Origin: Bedellia somnulentella
Taxonomy: Eukaryota > Arthropoda > Insecta > Lepidoptera > Bedelliidae
DNA: 64,000 nt
Assembly (NCBI GenBank): GCA_963576735.1
Contig: OY755171.1
Span: forward strand, 3,410,001 to 3,474,000
Direction of reading: 5' to 3'
In this document: one piece after another, positions 53,605 through 64,000 of the stretch
Position numbering within the stretch: position 1 is the stretch's first letter
How the letters are laid out: each line of letters opens with the position of its first letter
Notes under the pieces: generated by a model
Seen by the model: only the letters and a program-made list of their open reading frames with translations
Told to the model about the DNA's origin: nothing
Database searches by the model: none
Made by a program: the position numbers and the translations under genes

Positions 53605-54105
53605 CTGAAATAAACAATTCGAGCTGTTTCTAGTATAGGTTCAAGGGTAGTATACTCGGGCCAACACTGTGCTTAATATATATTAATGACATTTGCTCTA
53701 AAGTTATATTGAATGCAGACATTGTTTGCTACGCTGATGATACTGCCATAATTTTTCAGAGGAACTCTTGGGAGGATGTACAAGAAACTGTACAGCTAGG
53801 TCTTTCGCAAATATCAAACTGGCTGAAATTAAATCTCTTAAGCCTTAACGCATCAAAAACGCACTTTTTGTGTTTTCACAAGACGTAGTCGTCAGCCCCA
53901 CCTTCGAACCTAACCACTGTAAAAATCCACGATGTAATGTGCTCCAATGTCAATTCATCAACACATCTATGTACATGTGCTTCTATAAATGAAACTAAAA
54001 ATGTCAAATATCTAGGAATTAATATTCATGAAAATTTAAATTTTAAGGAGCATATCTGCATCGCTTCCTCTAGAGTATGAAAATTGATATTTGCTACGGA
54101 ACTTC
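53605..54105 (+). pseudogene. Jockey/CR1-like LINE, RT middle part with YADD
   Basis: Continues the LINE cut at 46205: PTLCLIYINDICSKVILNAD, IVCYADDTAIIF (catalytic YADD at about 53728), SWEDVQETVQLGLSQISNWL, KLNLLSLNASKTHFLCF, and ETKNVKYLGINIHENLNF. About 30 codons expected between the two halves are missing, so the insertion came with a deletion or the LINE was already damaged. A TAG at about 53887 and a TGA near 54080 interrupt the frame. Confidence 0.9.
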
Positions 54106-54159
54106 TTCGAGAGGTCATAAATGTTTATTTATAATATTTATTTAATCAAAAACTACTAA

Positions 54160-54400
54160 AATATACTATACCGTTGTTTCTGTCGAGACACAATCCACTC
54201 CATTCAGCTACGTCTTAAAAACGATGGACTTCCTTCAAAAATGAGTATTTTTGCAAAGTAGCTTTGTTTCAAATGATCACATATAAACTGCCAAATAATT
54301 TTTAATTTCGAAAGTACTCACTAACTACTGGGAGCATTTTCTGAAATAACATTTCGAGATTTGCTTTCTCAATACTTATTATTGCCCTATGCATATATTT
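54160..54400 (+). repeat. Duplicated block P, copy c
   Basis: CCGTTGTTTCTGTCGAGACA, AAAACGATGGACTTCCTTCA, GTTTGTTTCAAATGATCACA and AAATAACATTTCGAGATTTG, matching 18045-18690. Confidence 0.6.
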
Positions 54401-54663
54401 TGATAATGTTTTCTAATTTCGCAAGAGCAAATCTGTTTATTCGTGAAGGTTATTAAAATTTATTATCGTTATTACAGTGTTCAAATTCTGTGTATTACGA
54501 GTACTAATAGAATTTCAATTATTAGTTGTACATTAATAATGAGATGGTATTTCCAAACCACTACAAAATATATCCAATTTCACTTATCATTTAAATTGAG
54601 ATGTGATATTTAATTAAAAACCGATTCTTAGTGCATTTACTGTTCAAGTAAAAATATAATACA

Positions 54664-54895
54664 AATACATACATAAATCCCTAGAAGGGGTAGCCAGAGC
54701 TAAGGAATTAGAAATTCCTCAGTCACTTTTGGAAGTTGCGTAGGGAAAAGATGGTAAAATAAAGGTTGTTGGTGATGGGTTTCCAACCGCATCGCCCAAA
54801 AATTCCTTAAAAGCCCCAATACCGTTAGTCGCCTCTTACGAACACCCACGAGAAGAAATGGGGTAGTGCTATTCTAAGCCGACACTACACGGCAA
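54664..54895 (-). mobile_element. SINE-A, near full length
   Basis: Low end ACATACATAAATCCCTAGAA (3' end shortened by loss of the CTCACGGCTA segment); high end TTCTAAGCCGACACTACACG. Confidence 0.9.
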
Positions 54896-55171
54896 ATGTC
54901 ATAATAAACCTGTAAATAATATGGGCGCGTTCAATTGAAATTATAGATAGTCGACTGGGTTCATATTTCATCATAAAAAACCCTGCTTACAACAACAAAA
55001 CATGCATAAATTTTCAAATTGAAACTTGTTGTGTTTTTTTTTTATATTAGTACCATGCAGATATTAATATAATATCTCGTTTTAGGCATTTTGTTTTTAT
55101 AAAAGTATCATATTCCATGATCATCATTTGGTAACCATAAATCCGCACAGCGAATGTACAGGCACAAGTCA

Positions 55172-55669
55172 TCCCAATGACAAGCGTCCAATGCACAAAC
55201 CTTTCAGAGATATCTCTGTTCCGCAGAGAATGTGAGATATCGAATACCAATGCATTTTCACAATAAAATCCAGATTCGAGTATGGCAGCACTATAGTACT
55301 CAAATCCATAAATCATGTGAATGATTTAGTATAAATGAGCGATGTTTCGTTGAACAAACAACAACTGATTGCCTTTATTTTGCGAAGCTTTATTGGTTGA
55401 GAGGTCTCGCTATTAATTTTGATTATACACTGTTCCGTGCAAAATTTTAACACCTACAGATAACTATTGCTGAAGTTGTGTAAAGAAGATTTGTAAGCAA
55501 TTAAAATGACTAACTACCTACTACATTCTGCCTGAAAGTTATTCACAAAAGAGAGAGGTTACAAACGGCTTGGCATACAATGTTTTTGGACCACACCGTG
55601 TTATGCTTGGAAGTACGAGTAATAAAAGTTTTGTGTTATGTAATGCCTTGCGCGTCATTTATCCAATTC
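55172..55669 (+). repeat. Duplicated block Q, copy c (broken N-terminal coding)
   Basis: Matches copies b and d: CAATGACAAGCGTCCAATGC, TATAAAT at 55330-55336, TTGGTTGAGAGGTCTCGC, AAGCAATTAAA and ATG at 55506. Translation starts MTNYLLHSA and stops. A 4-base duplication (CTAC) after codon 4 shifts the frame. In the shifted frame ILPESYSQKREVTNGL and HRVMLGSTSNK follow, clearly the same peptide as copy b. It is therefore a pseudogene copy. SINE-B is inserted just after it. Confidence 0.75.
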
Positions 55670-55679
55670 AAATATTATG

Positions 55680-56048
55680 ACGACGTGATAGCTCAATGGG
55701 TAAAACATCGGTTATCATGCAAACGACTAGTGTTCAAATCGGGCCTAAACCAATTTGTCTTTTCTAAAGACATATGTGTGGTTAATTTATCATGGTTGCT
55801 AACGGTGAGGGAAAACATCGTGAGGAAACCCACATGGCTGAGTTGTACTTAGTCATGTGACAGTACATTCGTACGAAACGGCGATAGGCCTGCCCCCTAT
55901 CTCGTGAGTACACTGTCCATGCAAAACGTGGGTACTCTGAACACCAGGTGACAAAGTCACGTGATGTTCAGAAGTATAAGTACCTCTGCCAACCCCTTCG
56001 GGGATATTAGGCTTGAACTTTTGTGTTATGTTTATGTTATATTATGTT
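55680..56048 (+). mobile_element. SINE-B, full length, with 10-bp target duplication
   Basis: AAATATTATG is at 55670-55679 and 56049-56058. The head CGACGTGATAGCTCAATGGG has a clear A-box. The B-box region (GTGTTCAAATCGGGCC) has lost a few bases. The end is a TTATG-type tail. Confidence 0.93.
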
Positions 56049-56104
56049 AAATATTATGTTTTACTTATGGTTTTAGCTTTCTGCATTAATAGATTTCGCA
56101 CATA

Positions 56105-56315
56105 CATACATATACTCACGGCTATAAATCCCTAGAAGTAGTAGCCAGAGCTAAGGAATTAGAAATTCCTCAGCCACTTTTGGAAGTTGCGTGGGGAAAA
56201 GATGGTAAAATAAAGGTAGTTGGTGATGGGTCTCAACCACATCGCCCAAAAATCTCTTACGTACACCCATCAGAAGAAAAGGGGTAGTGCTATTCTAAGC
56301 CGACACTACACAGCA
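56105..56315 (-). mobile_element. SINE-A with internal deletion
   Basis: CATACATATACTCACGGCTA to AAGCCGACACTACACAGC. About 35 bases around the GGCTTTTAAGGG region are missing at about 56253. Confidence 0.9.
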
Positions 56316-56395
56316 AAAGACAAAAATGTATTTCGGTTATCGAAATAAATTTTCAATACAAAGTCTAAAAGTAAAATCCTAAGAAAACAAGCCTT

Positions 56396-56478
56396 AGATC
56401 CCCCTATCATGTGAGTACACTGTCCAAGCAAATCATGGGTGCTCTGAACACCAGCTGACAATGTCACGTACAAAGTTG
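56396..56478 (+). mobile_element. SINE-B fragment
   Basis: CCCTATCATGTGAGTACACT and CACCAGCTGACAATGTCACG, ending at the LINE junction at 56478, almost the same SINE-B position as the junction at 22748. Confidence 0.8.
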
Positions 56479-56607
56479 CAAGAATGAAGTGTAGAGAATA
56501 AAAGAGCTTGTATGAAAAGATTGGTGAAAGTAAACGAAGCTCGTGAGGTTTTCCAGGACAGTATACCTTGGCGATCGATAATCTACCTCAATAGGTATGT
56601 ATGTATG
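56479..56607 (+). pseudogene. RTE-like LINE 3'-end fragment
   Basis: RACMKRLVKVNEAREVFQD is readable (GAGCTTGTATGAAAAGATTG and onward), then GGCGATCGATAATCTACC and a TATG tail. It lacks the GGCGTGAG motif just before the tail. Confidence 0.82.
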
Positions 56608-56810
56608 TTTTCAAATATCTCCAAGTTTGAGGATACGTTATCAGCCCCCATAAATAAGTGAGAGGCATTCGATGCGAGAGGAAGCTGGCCTTATTGAAAA
56701 ACTTCCGAAAGTATCGCTCTTGAAACTGTTTGACGACGCCGTATTATGAAGCTGTGTAGTGTTACACTCGTGGAAAAAATACTTGAGTTCTATTCTAAGC
56801 CAACATTTTT

Positions 56811-56920
56811 AGCAAAGCGTGGGTACTCTTAACATCAGGTCACATTGTCACGTGATGTTTAGAAATATTAGTACCTCTGCCAACCCCTTCAGGGATATAC
56901 GGCCTGATCATACGGCGTTT
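56811..56920 (+). mobile_element. SINE-B fragment
   Basis: GCGTGGGTACTCTTAACATC, CACATTGTCACGTGATGTTT and CAACCCCTTCAGGGATATAC. A SINE-A head-like patch precedes it at 56753-56806. Confidence 0.82.
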
Positions 56921-57299
56921 GAGGTATAAGCTAATGTTGTTAATTGTAATTTTCATGTTGTTCACGATTAAAGTTTGTCGTGATGAAATCATAAAAATAT
57001 AACGATAATTTACAATGTTTAAATGTTCGGAGTTTTAAACTGCACTTTTATTTGCATCTCAAATGACAATATTGGTCAGAATTTCAGTTGAATAACATGG
57101 TCATAGTCAGTAATTTTATGCAAACTATATTCACATTACTATCTCAGAAGTATAATTAATTTCTGTTAAAATGTCTTTGAGTAGCTACTAGTTGTTATAT
57201 TGCACATAATTTGTAAAAGTCCCATATAAAATAGGTTCTTAATTTATTTCCACAAATATTTAATACAACAGCACTACGCTACGTAGCCCTTCATGTTCA
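56921..57299. other. No recognisable feature
   Basis: A+T-rich sequence leading into block T copy 2. Confidence 0.4.
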
Positions 57300-57860
57300 T
57301 TTATGTTCTTATGTGAAACCATTGTCATTAGAAGATCATCAAATATTCGCTCACATTACTTGTATTTGTTATGTTGAATATTGAACGTTGGGTCTCAAGT
57401 TAGTGAATTTTATAGATTTCATTTCGTTTTCATTTGGTTACATCATTGCTTTGTACCGGGCCAAATGGAAAACTTAATAAACATTTGTCCCTTCGGACCC
57501 AATTTGTTCCGAGATAGCTGGAAATAAATGATATATCTGATAGTACAAGTGTGAGAAAGTGAGTAACAGCTGGCAAACGAGATGATCTAACTGGGGTCAA
57601 ACAGAAAACTACATATTTAGGTATATAGTACGCTACGAAGTATATTGCAGTGCTGAGAAAGTCTGTCGCTTTAAGCTGGCGTTTCTTTGGAATATTCGCT
57701 TATTGAAAGTTTTGTATTTTGTATTTCATTGTATCTTTCTTCTAATGATTGAGATAGTAACTGAAATAAGCTATTTTGAGCAGTTAAAAACATTCTTCAT
57801 AGGTCTAGAAAGGTAAGTGCAGTTTATCTCGTACTGTATTTTACACGTCTGCTTTGCACA
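57300..57860 (+). repeat. Duplicated block T, copy 2
   Basis: Partner of 10880-11480 (see that entry). It precedes block Q copy d by about 450 bases. Confidence 0.5.
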
Positions 57861-57991
57861 TTAGAATTTAGTGGCTTTTGTGGACAGGGCAATGAACTGC
57901 GGGTGCCGCAGCCCTCGTAGCACGTTCATGCACAAATAAAAAGTATGGGACCTTCCAGGTGAGCTCAAGAGAAACATTAGTCAAAAACTAT

Positions 57992-58051
57992 TGTGACACA
58001 AAATTCTATGTGTGTGACACAAAATTCTATGTGTGTGACACAAAATTCTCC
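57992..58051 (+). repeat. 21-bp tandem repeat, about 2.9 copies
   Basis: TGTGACACAAAATTCTATGTG starts at 57992, 58013 and 58034; the last copy is partial. Confidence 0.92.
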
Positions 58052-58309
58052 TTCTTGCAAATTCTCTTGATTTTAAAAAGTAACATTAAACATTATCAGT
58101 TTTGTTTTATTAAAAAAAAAGAGTCAAATTAGTTTTGTTCTTTCAATTAATTTTGAGTTAAATATTGTTTTCATTTGGAACTTTTAATTAAACTCGGTCT
58201 TGTATTTAGCTGATCATTTGGAATTGTTTGCAAAAATATTAAAAATAAACATGATTGGTGGTGGTGTTCAGGCACTTAATAATAATATAACCAAAACCGG
58301 TAGAAGAAT

Positions 58310-59060
58310 TTACTACTATAACCATAAATCATATGTATGATTCAATATAAACGCGCGATATTTCGCTGAACAAACAACAACTGATTGCTTTGATTTAGCG
58401 AAGATTTATTGGTTGAGAGTTCTCGCCATTTATCTTGATTAGACGCTATTTCGAACAAAATTTTAACATCTATCGATACCTATTTCCAAACTTGTGCAAA
58501 AAAGATTTATAAGCAATTAAAATGACAAACTACTTCATTCTGCCTGAAAGTTATTCACTAAAGAGACACGAGAGACGAGACAAACGCCTTGGAACACGAT
58601 GTTTGTGAACCACACCGTATCAGCTTGTAAGTACGAGTAATAAAAGTCGCTTTCTTTGGATTTTTATCTCACGCCTTGCGAGAACCTTTTTTGTGACATT
58701 ATTATGAATACTTCATGTCGCAAGCTTTCTACAATAATGTATTTTGGATACTGAAATATTTTTTCTACATAAATTATTTATTAAAAATCTAAACAAACAT
58801 GCTTGAAGTTTAGGGATATTCACCAAAACATATATTTACACTTAGAATACGACCTGCAGAAGAGATAAGTGGTTTCGTTTGCAAAATTAAGCTTATTGTA
58901 TTTTGGTCTTTATTGTTTTAAAAAAACGAAACGGTTAATAATATTAAAAATACTTTTCCTATGTTTCAGATTATTTCCTGAAAAACGATTAACTGGTAAG
59001 TCTCTATGGAAACAATACATTTTCAGTTTTGATGATAAAGGTATAAATTTAAAAAAAAAA
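58310..59060 (+). repeat. Duplicated blocks Q and R, copy d
   Basis: TATAAAC at 58346, GAGAGTTCTCGCCATTTATC, and ATG at 58522 followed by MTNYFILPESYSLKRHERRD, then a frame break caused by a GACGAGA-type insertion. Block R follows at 58890-59050 with TGTTTCAG, 26 bases and GTAAG. Here Q and R are 450 bases apart, against 6.3 kb in the other set, where the THAP segment and SINEs lie between. Confidence 0.72.
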
Positions 59061-59071
59061 ATGATATATTT

Positions 59072-59235
59072 ATAAGGGATTTTTGGGCGATGCGGTTGGA
59101 GACCCATCACCAGCAACCTTTATTCTACCATCTTTTCCCCACTCATTTTCCAAAAGTGGCTGAGGAATTTCTAATTTCTCAGCTCTGGCTACCCCTTTTA
59201 GGGATTTATAGCCGTAAGTATATGTATGTATGTTA
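59072..59235 (+). mobile_element. SINE-A, 5'-truncated
   Basis: Begins AAGGGATTTTTGGGCGATGC and ends ATAGCCGTAAGTATATGTAT with a TATG tail. The first 75 bases of the element are missing. Confidence 0.9.
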
Positions 59236-59697
59236 TCAAAATTATTTAAAGGCTTCGTAACCCACCCTTATGATAACATTTTGTATTCTCGTGACGGCTG
59301 GGTCGTGTGCCTACATAATGAATGCGAAGAGTTTATCCCACCAAAAACATTCTGTAAAAAACTAGTCATGTCTCGATAGAGCTGCTTGTTTATCTCTGAA
59401 AAGTAATGAAATCTCTAAAATAAGTGGAGCCAAGTCTAAGGTTCCTTACTGCGATTTATTTATTATTATGGTTAATTTTACGTGACTTGGCCGTTGACTT
59501 GTAATTAGTAGATTTTGATTAAAGTTTAAAGGAAAAATAGAAATAATCACCAGAGTTCTTACAACTAAAAATAAAGATAGAATAGAATCACAAAAAATTG
59601 TTAAGTGGACTCTACATAATAGGCAATGAAGTTTAGTAGATTTGAATAAATCTGTAAATTACTTAGCAAACAAACTTGTACATACTAAACGTGTCAA
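59236..59697. other. No gene; two short shared patches
   Basis: 59292-59328 matches 30818-30853. 59335-59351 (ATCCCACCAAAAACATT) matches the terminus of the palindrome at 20294-20757. Confidence 0.45.
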
Positions 59698-59898
59698 TAA
59701 TGGAAAGGAATTAGAAATTTTTCAGCCACTTTTGGAAGTTGCGTGGGGAAAAGATGGTAAAATACAGTTTGTTGGTGATGGGTCTCCAACCGCATCGCCC
59801 AAAAATCCCTTAAAAGCCCCAATTCCGTACTCTCGCCTCTTACGTACACCCACCCGAAGAAATGGGGTAGTGCCATTCTAAGCCGACACTACACAGCA
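59698..59898 (-). mobile_element. SINE-A, 3'-truncated
   Basis: GAATTAGAAATTTTTCAGCC to AAGCCGACACTACACAGC. The tail side is missing. Confidence 0.9.
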
Positions 59899-60197
59899 AT
59901 CTTGTGAAATCAAATAAAAATAAACTCCACGACTTCTCAAATCTTTAAAATACACGAAAAAACCTTTTCAGTGTGTAAATAAATACGCTAACGGGATTTA
60001 AAATACAGCCAGCGCCATCTAGTGACGTGTACTGGTACTAATGCTAAATAACATGATCGAAGCCGCGGCTGAGTGCTAGTACATAATTAATAATTATTAT
60101 TGGAATGAATATTTTTACTTATTGAGTAGAATACAGTTAATCGACTACTATTTCTCGTAAATACGCTTATTATAGTTTGGCAGTACTCTTTTTATGT

Positions 60198-60587
60198 TTT
60201 CTCATCAGTGTCACCAGGTAGTCCAGATCTTCTATAATCTTGTTCTGATAGTTTTTTCTTTATGTGGGCGTTAAAATCTACCTCTGTACCAAATTTTAGC
60301 TCTCTAGGTCCATGGGAAGTACTAGTTCTATGTTGATGATCAGTGAGTCAGTCAGTCAGTGTCAAAAAAGCGAAACTTTGCATTAGCTTAACTTCGGAAT
60401 AATTTGATCTACCGACTTGAAATTTTGGATTTCTAGGAGCAAAAATTTCAGCGTTTTAATCCTATCCAGAGGTTTTCGAATGGGGCCCTGAAAATGCGGC
60501 GAAACAGTTCCAGAAAAGGATGGTACGGCAGTGTTTGCTTCGCGCTCGACTTGGCGGGGGCACTGCCGTGCCCCCAGATAAGGGCAA
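60198..60587 (+). repeat. Repeat F, copy 2 (about 390 bp)
   Basis: Aligns with 17322-17731 throughout. The last 80 bases (GGATGGTACGGCAGTGTTTG onward) are almost unchanged. The two copies are 43 kb apart in the same orientation. Confidence 0.82.
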
Positions 60588-60589
60588 CT

Positions 60590-61075
60590 TCCGTCAGGGG
60601 TCAAAATTTGGTCTATTTGTCCTGGCTAACATTGCAAGAGGCACCATGGCATGGACACACCGCAACTACTTGAGCGCATCTTCTTGCGGTCTAACCAGCT
60701 TGGACTGAGACAACGTCCTGTACTGTCTGTTCCTACAGCCTGTACTAATTATCGTAAGAATACCTTCTTAATACGAGCTCCAGCTAAATTTAATGAACTA
60801 TCTGTTGATGTTGACCTATTTTGCACCAGCATTGCCACCATAAAGCGATTAATGACGCAAAGTTATTTTAACTCCTCGTGATATGTACGTACCTACGTAA
60901 TATAAAATTATTACATAATCAATTAACTATTCCTCGCTCTTTTTTTGTCTATGTTTTTGTTTGTTAACATTCTATCTGTGGAGATTTGTTAGGATGATCT
61001 ATCTTACCTCTATATTGTATACTTTTATCTGTAAATCTTCCTAAGAAAATAAAATAAAATAATAAATAAAATATT
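60590..61075 (+). pseudogene. LINE C-terminal end with A-rich tail
   Basis: The frame 60651-60881 reads FLRSNQLGLRQRPVLSVPTA, CTNYRKNTFLIRAPAKFNEL and then a stop. The C...NYR-NTF--R-P--FN pattern is the C-terminal end of many insect non-LTR ORF2 proteins. It is followed by about 150 bases and an AAATA-rich tail (61047-61075). The element is 5'-truncated. The clade cannot be fixed from this piece, and it differs from the two LINE families above. Confidence 0.65.
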
Positions 61076-61209
61076 TACCATTTTAGGCTGAAAGGACCAT
61101 ATTCTGACTGATTTTAAAGCCTACGTGTTAGTTACGCTTTTTTAAATTACTTTTTGTATGAAGTTGATTATTCATTAAAGAACTAGACGTTGTAACATGA
61201 AAGGGAGCA

Positions 61210-64000
61210 TATGTTGCAAACTGTATCGCCGAAAATTCGAACATTCAATAAGAGACTCCACTTACCTCTACAAAGCTTTGGATACAATCGTACTAATTTG
61301 CGATACACAAGCGAGATAATCAATTTGGAAAGTGACCTTATCCTTTGTCATGTGAATTTTCTAGCTTATTGTCTATTAATATGGTTACGGGTAAATGTTA
61401 GCCGTATACCCTTGTTGCGCGAAATATCTCGATGTTCAAAATCTGTCACAGATATTCTTGCTCTTTCATCTAGACAAAGTTCCTTCACGAACCGTCATTG
61501 GAAACACATTAGAAAGACCACAGTTTCTAATGTAGGGAGGCGTGAGCTGAAACTCTGAGTGCCTCTAGTGTGTCTTTTGTTAAGACATACGTTAGGTTAA
61601 TTCATCAAAATTGGCTGACTTATCTAATTTAAATATATATTTTTCTATAATAAAACCATGGTTAGAAAATCTCATTTATTTAGTATCCGTTTTTAATTAA
61701 CATTTCATTTGTTATAATTTTTTTAAGTTTCTGTTCTAAACGTTAACTATAGAATTAATAAAAATGTTACTGATTGCAAAACGTTTCGTTTGATGTGCAA
61801 GATACGAGTATTAAAAAAAATAACTACGAAACTATACTATACGTTCGAAAGATGAATGAGAATAAAACGATATGTTTTTGTTAATCAGCATTAATTATAT
61901 CGAATATCACATACCGCATTATGATAAGTATACTTTTCGGACGACTTCATAGGGCTCGTACAGCCGTTGGTGTCTATAGATACTACTTCAGTAGTAGTCG
62001 TTAAAATCTACCGCCCTACGTACCTGTAATATGCACAAATACAGATAGGTCTACATAAAAGTTGTTAGGTGGACAACCCACAATAATTTCCGGATGCTGG
62101 AGTTTTTGAAAAAAAGACATAAAAATCCCATATTTTTTTCTTCCTAATTTCGTAAATAATTATTGTTATTCCAAAACATTACAAGGCTCTCTTCACGCAT
62201 TTCTCATACTATTAATTCCATAATGTAAATTCTGCTTCACTAATATGTTTCTCTATCCTTCACACCTAAGAACGAGGGAAATGATATCTTCATCGCTAAT
62301 GACATTGTGAATTGACACCATTTCGTTTTTATCGCGACGCACATTCTCGCAGGGAATCGCTGAACGGCGTACATTAAACACCTAATGATCTCACTTACAC
62401 TTGGCACTTATTCTCTTAGCGATGCGAAGTGAACGAGCTATAAGAAGCTACACGATCTTTCAAAAAGTAATTTGCAAAGTATTTTATGTTTTAATTACGT
62501 TTATTAAGCTTGTTATAACACTTTAATTCTAGGATCTCATAAATGACTACCATGATTCTTCTAAGATATTTAGGAGATTTAGCGCCGAGTCAGCATTATA
62601 TGGTGTTATTTTAAATTGAACATATTACAAATCTTAGACTTAACATTGTTTACTACCACTTTAGCAACTTTTTATGTAGTTTAAATATTCAGGGTCTACG
62701 TCTTTAAAGATTTGGACTGCCCTGCCAAGGTCTGCTGCGCCGATGGATGCCTGGTCAGGGGTGAGCCTGGTCGCTGGCGTGCCGCCACGTGTGTGTTCGG
62801 ATACTTAATAACCTTACCTAGTTAAGCGGGCTCTGGCTAGATGGACAGTTTGTTTACCTTGCTTTTTGTGGGGACCAAATTATACAATATTAATATATCA
62901 CAAGTTCAGTATATAAACAAGTGATGATTTACGGGTGATTCCCATTAATCTAGGATAGGTAGATTATTGGAAATAACCCTATTTCTATTGTTATTAATGA
63001 ACAATGGGCTAGTTTTTTTGCGGAATTTATTAAAAAAATGAGATATTGTTGGACGAAATAGTCTACACAGTTGTCCGGAAATAAATTATTAACATACAAT
63101 GTTATCTTGACTTACGGTCATGACATGATTCAAAATACAGTAGCCAGAAATTCACCTCAGCAATTACCCTGGCATTTAAGAAATCAATAGAGGAAATGAA
63201 GTAATATTTTTATTCCAAGCGCAACAGTAAATAAAAAATCAATCGTAATCATCAACCTTATACCAAACCAAAATTATTCTAAGTGAACACTATACATACG
63301 CCAAACAGTTCTGTAATTATTGGATTGAATCAGGCGTTACTTTGCGAAAATCCATAGCAATACTAATATTAATAAGTTTCTTCGCTTAATTCCGCTAAGT
63401 ACCTGCAGTCTTCATGCAACATGCACTGTGCACCGCCCGCCCTCCCACTTGCAAGAAATCGAAATGCAGACAATGCACCACACACACACCCGCAAGCGAA
63501 AACCACAGGCAACCACAAAAAAGCGACGCGTTTCGATCCAACACGAGTCATTGTCGAGCAGTAGACAGTTCGACAGCTGACCACCGAGTGCCGGTCATAC
63601 GATTTTGCGGTGATATTTATAGGCCAGGCTCCCCACTCCCCCACCCAAAAACATCAATGACGTGTGACTATATTATTTGAAAAAATTGACAAAAGTGGGG
63701 AAACGGTGTAGCCCAGCTGTTCATTCAGCAGTGTAACGGAATTATCATTATTATATCTGGGGTTTTCAAGATTTAAAGAGTATAATCCTGTAATTTACAA
63801 ACTAATTCCCCAAAATGATCTAATTAAAAACTTAACCACAGGCAAAAACAGGGAGAACAAACACATTTCAAATAATTTGTAAAACAAAAAGCTGTGAAAC
63901 GGTTAAATTTTATGACACGATAATAGACACAACTTTTTTGAAGCGAATCGAAGCTGCGGCAGAACGTTGCTGAAATTTGAAGTGTTTTAAATAATTTCCC
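61210..64000 (+). repeat. Duplicated block S, copy 2
   Basis: Partner of 33602-35357 with the same order of conserved segments. It is about 1 kb longer because of extra sequence, including 63319-63787. The last bases (AGAACGTTGCTGAAATTTGA) still match copy 1, so the block continues beyond the window. Confidence 0.85.
63319..63787. mobile_element. Possible insertion flanked by 8-bp repeats
   Basis: Absent from block S copy 1. CTGTAATT stands at 63311-63318 and 63788-63795. The content is less A+T-rich (CACCGCCCGCCCTCCCACTT, CACACACACACCCGCAAGCG). An 8-bp duplication would suit a hAT-type element, but I see no matching terminal inverted repeats. The two overlapping frames (63369-63680) show no motif. 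Confidence 0.4.

Noticed and set aside
55047..55316. 89-codon minus-strand frame with protein-like composition
   Set aside because: The matching stretch in block Q copy b keeps only about 19 of 31 residues and has breaks. It is antisense to a conserved promoter region, so it is a shadow frame.

Overview
This is a eukaryotic, A+T-rich, repeat-dense window that looks like a butterfly or moth (Lepidoptera) genome. The evidence is the repeat content: small Helitron-like elements ending in CTAG/TCC and sitting in an A|T target, a PiggyBac-like relic, Tc1 and mariner relics, a BEL/Pao derivative, RTE-like and jockey/CR1-like LINE pieces, and several tRNA-derived SINE families. No complete conventional host gene is recognised. 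The only long intact reading frame is a 1,798-residue Helitron Rep-helicase on the minus strand (47287-52683). No genuine tRNA, rRNA or CRISPR array was found.

Layout. 1-7.8 kb: Tc1 and mariner relics, a 620-bp palindrome and the first SINEs. 7.8-15.3 kb: a duplicated 128-bp segment, RTE-like LINE fragments and SINEs. 15.3-17 kb: a decayed PiggyBac-like transposase with a recognisable intron. 17-21.6 kb: SINEs and a second long palindrome. 21.66-22.24 kb: a very young 581-bp miniature BEL/Pao element (188-bp LTRs, 5-bp target duplication). 22.7-23.2 kb: a LINE nested in a SINE. 23.9-35.4 kb: pieces of a duplicated locus mixed with two THAP-domain relics, non-autonomous Helitrons and SINEs. 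35.5-38.6 kb: a SINE cluster. 38.7-44.7 kb: mostly unrecognised sequence. 44.7-54.1 kb: a jockey/CR1-like LINE split by the Helitron, an inverted LINE fragment and a perfect 183-bp inverted repeat. 54.2-64 kb: a second set of the duplicated blocks with more SINEs.

How the parts relate. Two SINE families dominate. SINE-A (about 240 bp, about 20 copies or fragments) ends in the same sequence and TATG tail as the RTE-like LINE, so that LINE probably mobilises it. SINE-B (about 365 bp, about 14 copies or fragments) has a tRNA-like head with A and B boxes. Several copies have clear target duplications, so they are real retroposition events.

Under the transposons lies an older structure. Four blocks (T, Q, R, S) occur twice in the same orientation and order: at about 10.9, 24.1, 30.5 and 33.6 kb, and again at about 57.3, 58.3, 58.9 and 61.2 kb. 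Block Q also has an extra copy at 55.2 kb. It carries a TATA box, a leader of 150-176 bases and an ATG followed by a repeated N-terminal peptide. This may be the remains of a duplicated gene or of an undescribed element, and it is the most interesting unexplained signal in the window.

All repeat boundaries and similarities were judged by eye. Percent identities are not given except where I could compare every base.
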